Source: Proteus faecis (GTDB lineage Bacteria; Pseudomonadota; Gammaproteobacteria; Enterobacterales; Enterobacteriaceae). From it: DNA of 64,000 nt. Location: the NCBI RefSeq assembly GCF_003144395.1, contig NZ_PENZ01000051.1, forward strand, positions 124,001-188,000, given 5' to 3'. Numbering within the stretch: position 1 is the first letter of the stretch; the number at the start of each line of letters is the position of its first letter. Position numbers and translations under genes: made by a program. Under the pieces are notes generated by a model, which worked only from the letters and a program-made list of their open reading frames with translations, was not told the origin of the DNA and ran no database searches. Below are positions 62,079 through 64,000 of the stretch, one piece after another.

Positions 62079-63476
62079 TTATCCGGCTTTTTTCTTTTTA
62101 TTCGTCAGATTATCGCCATCATGTTTATCAAGGAGTAAAAATACAAAGGAAGAAAGCAATGTAATGATACCAACAGTAATAAAAGTATAATGGAAGTTAT
62201 CAACGGTAGTGCCCACTTTTTCTGTATCAAAATATCCTAAAATAGATGCACTCACTGCAATACCAAAGCTAATTGCCAATTGTTGGGTGACAGCTAAAAC
62301 GCTATTTCCTGAGCTAGCATTGTTGTCTGTTAAATCAGCCAATGAAATTGTATTCATTGATGTAAATTGTATAGACATGACCATTCCTAATAAAAAGAGT
62401 GGAATGACAAGATAGTAAATAGACATATTAGGTGATTGAAGTGAAAACTGAGCGATCATCAAACCAATAATAATAGTGATAGCAAAGAGTGTTCGGCGAT
62501 AGCTAAATTTCACTAAGATCTTTGTGACAAATGATTTTGCTAAAATTGACCCTAGAGCCATTGGTGCCATCATCATACCGGAAATAATTGCAGGGTAGCC
62601 AAACCCTACTTGCAACATAAGAGGCATTAAGAAAGGAATACAACCAGTGCCTAATCTTGTTGCTATATTTCCAGCAATACCGACAGAGAAAGTTCGAGTC
62701 TTAAATATATTGAGGGGGATAAGTGGTTGCTGGTGGCGTCTTGCATGATTTATGTATAAACCCAGCAAAGAAAATCCTCCTAAAATAATGGCAATAGGAA
62801 TATATCTAGAGATATTTTTATCACCAAAAAGATCAAGGCTGACAGAAAGCATGACTAAGCCAAAACCAAAGAAAATAAATCCTAGTAAATCAAATGTACG
62901 TTTTGGCATAGTGAAATTAGGCATATGTTTTATGGCATAGAAAATACCTAATAGGCCAATAGGAATATTTATAATAAATATCCAATGCCAAGAGGCATAA
63001 GTAACTAATACCCCTCCTAAAAGAGGTCCTACTATAGGACCTACTAATCCAGGCATTGTGACAAAATTGAGAATGGGGAGTAATTCACTACGTGGATAAG
63101 CTCTTAATAAAGCAAGACGTGCAACTGGCATCATCATTGCGCCACCTATACCTTGTATAATTCGTGAAATAACAAGAAAAGCAAGGTTAGGAGAAAGTGC
63201 GCATAATAAAGATCCACCTGAAAATAAAGAAACCGCAATAATAAAAACTTTACGCGTTCCAAATCTATCAGCTAACCATCCACTGACGGGAATTAATAAT
63301 GCAACAGTTAAGGTATAGCTGATAACAGCCGATTGCATAGCGAGAGGAGAATGATTAAGGCTTTTTGCTATGTCTGGTAATGCCGTATTAAGAATAGTTG
63401 CATCGAGAGCTTGCATAAAAAAAGCCATTGCAGCAATCCAAGGCAACCCAGACATATTTTTGGCGGATTTCAACAT
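62079..63476 (-). CDS. hsrA: MFS transporter HsrA (DHA2-type)
   Basis: A 14-helix major-facilitator exporter of the drug/H+ antiporter-2 family. The 465 residues compare with 475 in E. coli HsrA (YieO). The start [20 protein letters not shown] (after MLKSAKN), [14 protein letters not shown] (about 65-78), [20 protein letters not shown] (about 106-125) and [22 protein letters not shown] (split, about 155-175) are all conserved. The natural substrate is unknown. Confidence 0.94.
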   Translation of the reverse strand: MLKSAKNMSGLPWIAAMAFFMQALDATILNTALPDIAKSLNHSPLAMQSAVISYTLTVALLIPVSGWLADRFGTRKVFIIAVSLFSGGSLLCALSPNLAFLVISRIIQGIGGAMMMPVARLALLRAYPRSELLPILNFVTMPGLVGPIVGPLLGGVLVTYASWHWIFIINIPIGLLGIFYAIKHMPNFTMPKRTFDLLGFIFFGFGLVMLSVSLDLFGDKNISRYIPIAIILGGFSLLGLYINHARRHQQPLIPLNIFKTRTFSVGIAGNIATRLGTGCIPFLMPLMLQVGFGYPAIISGMMMAPMALGSILAKSFVTKILVKFSYRRTLFAITIIIGLMIAQFSLQSPNMSIYYLVIPLFLLGMVMSIQFTSMNTISLADLTDNNASSGNSVLAVTQQLAISFGIAVSASILGYFDTEKVGTTVDNFHYTFITVGIITLLSSFVFLLLDKHDGDNLTNKKKKAG

Positions 63477-63558
63477 GAAGCATATACCGTCTTTGTTCTA
63501 TATTTTGATTATCGCTTCATTATAAACAGAAAACCTACAAAATTTGTATTAAAACTAT

Positions 63559-64000
63559 TCAATCACTTGTTAATAAGATTAAACAGAGATCACGAGCCTT
63601 ATTTCCGTCCTTATCAATAATTGCCTGAACAATTTGGTTATGTGTTTCTGGTTGAACAGTTTCATTACCCACAATAAGATCGAAATACTTTTTATAAGCA
63701 GAAAGAAATAATGAGCCGAAAGAGGCAAAGAATGGATTGCCACTAGCTTGATAAATGAGATAGTGAAATTGGGTATCGATATCTAGCCAATGTTGTCTAT
63801 CAAAATTCTCATCGAGCAACTGCATCTCTCTACCAAATAAAACAAGCGACTGTTTTTGGCTTTCGGTTGCATTAAATGCGGCTAAATAACAAGCCTGAGG
63901 TTCAATAGCTAAACGAACGTGATGGAAATAATGACTGACCTTATTAAATTCACCACTGTCTATCCACCAATTAAGAAGATCATTATCTAATAGATTCCAA
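63559..64000 (-). CDS. yieP: FadR/GntR-family regulator YieP, N-terminus outside the window
   Basis: The frame stays open from the stop at 63559 to the right edge, giving about 147 residues; an internal ATG at 63825 is not the start. The visible part is the FCD effector domain. It shows WWIDSGEFNKVSHYFHHVRLAIEPQACYLAA (split here as IEPQACYLAA) and then NFDRQHWLDIDTQFHYLIY, with NPFFASFGSLF. These match E. coli YieP closely. The winged-helix DNA-binding part lies beyond the edge. The order hsrA-yieP is the same as in E. coli, where YieP is a ChIP-characterised regulator. Confidence 0.93.
   Translation of the reverse strand, partial: WNLLDNDLLNWWIDSGEFNKVSHYFHHVRLAIEPQACYLAAFNATESQKQSLVLFGREMQLLDENFDRQHWLDIDTQFHYLIYQASGNPFFASFGSLFLSAYKKYFDLIVGNETVQPETHNQIVQAIIDKDGNKARDLCLILLTSD

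Overview
The window looks like the replication-origin region of an AT-rich enterobacterial chromosome, most likely Proteus or a close relative in the Morganellaceae. The housekeeping proteins (FdoG, NagK, GlmS, Atp subunits, MnmG, AsnA, RavA/ViaA, HsrA, YieP) read as near-E. coli orthologues. The order glmS-glmU-atpCDGAHFEBI-rsmG-mnmG-oriC-mioC-asnC-asnA-viaA-ravA-rbsK-hsrA-yieP follows E. coli, but kup, rbsDACB and rbsR are missing. No tRNA, rRNA, CRISPR array, insertion sequence or prophage was recognised.

Layout. (1) 1-8542: a gene cut by the left edge, then a minus-strand haem-acquisition block: a secreted hemophilin-like protein, its Slam-type outer-membrane exporter, a large TonB-dependent receptor and a dedicated TonB, with a LysR regulator upstream. 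(2) 8543-10920: an accessory patch with a nitrilase-like N-terminal remnant, an unknown secreted protein, a TupA-like ATP-grasp protein, and a decayed acetyltransferase C-terminus carrying two in-frame TGA codons at apparent Trp positions. (3) 10913-20965: a formate dehydrogenase-O / selenocysteine block: fdhD, fdoG (selenoprotein, in-frame UGA at 12508 with a visible SECIS hairpin), fdoH, fdoI, fdhE, selA, selB. (4) 21076-23268: an LtaS-like sulfatase-fold membrane enzyme and a two-domain molbindin. (5) 23481-35900: a class I-type cellulose operon on the minus strand: a BcsO-like gene, bcsA, bcsB, bcsC, bcsD, a PAS-GGDEF diguanylate cyclase, galU and bcsZ, closed by a clear terminator. Substrate supply (GalU) and activator supply (c-di-GMP) are therefore built into the operon. 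(6) 35901-41607: a 1.3-kb AT-rich spacer with a perfect FNR-type palindrome, then a NADAR protein, nagK, a rhomboid protease, satP, a YgiW-type OB-fold protein, and a DUF411 protein behind a CueR/MerR-type promoter. (7) 41722-52161: glmS, glmU and the ATP synthase operon. (8) 52775-64000: rsmG-mnmG, oriC (three 13-mers and DnaA boxes matching the E. coli plan), mioC, asnC, asnA, viaA-ravA, an orphan rbsK that keeps an RbsR-type operator, hsrA, and yieP cut by the right edge.

How the genes work together: the formate dehydrogenase block combines structural genes with sulfuration (FdhD), assembly (FdhE) and selenocysteine insertion (SelA, SelB), and a molybdate-storage protein lies close by. The haem block makes a complete extracellular capture-and-import route. 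The cellulose block joins synthesis, export, crystallisation, precursor supply and signalling.

The least ordinary items are the hemophilin/Slam block with an internal terminator, the self-contained bcs operon with a possible hairpin over the bcsA ribosome-binding site, the UGA-interrupted acetyltransferase remnant, the CueR-like promoter before DUF411, and the orphan rbsK with its retained operator. All calls come from reading the sequence; no database search was run.
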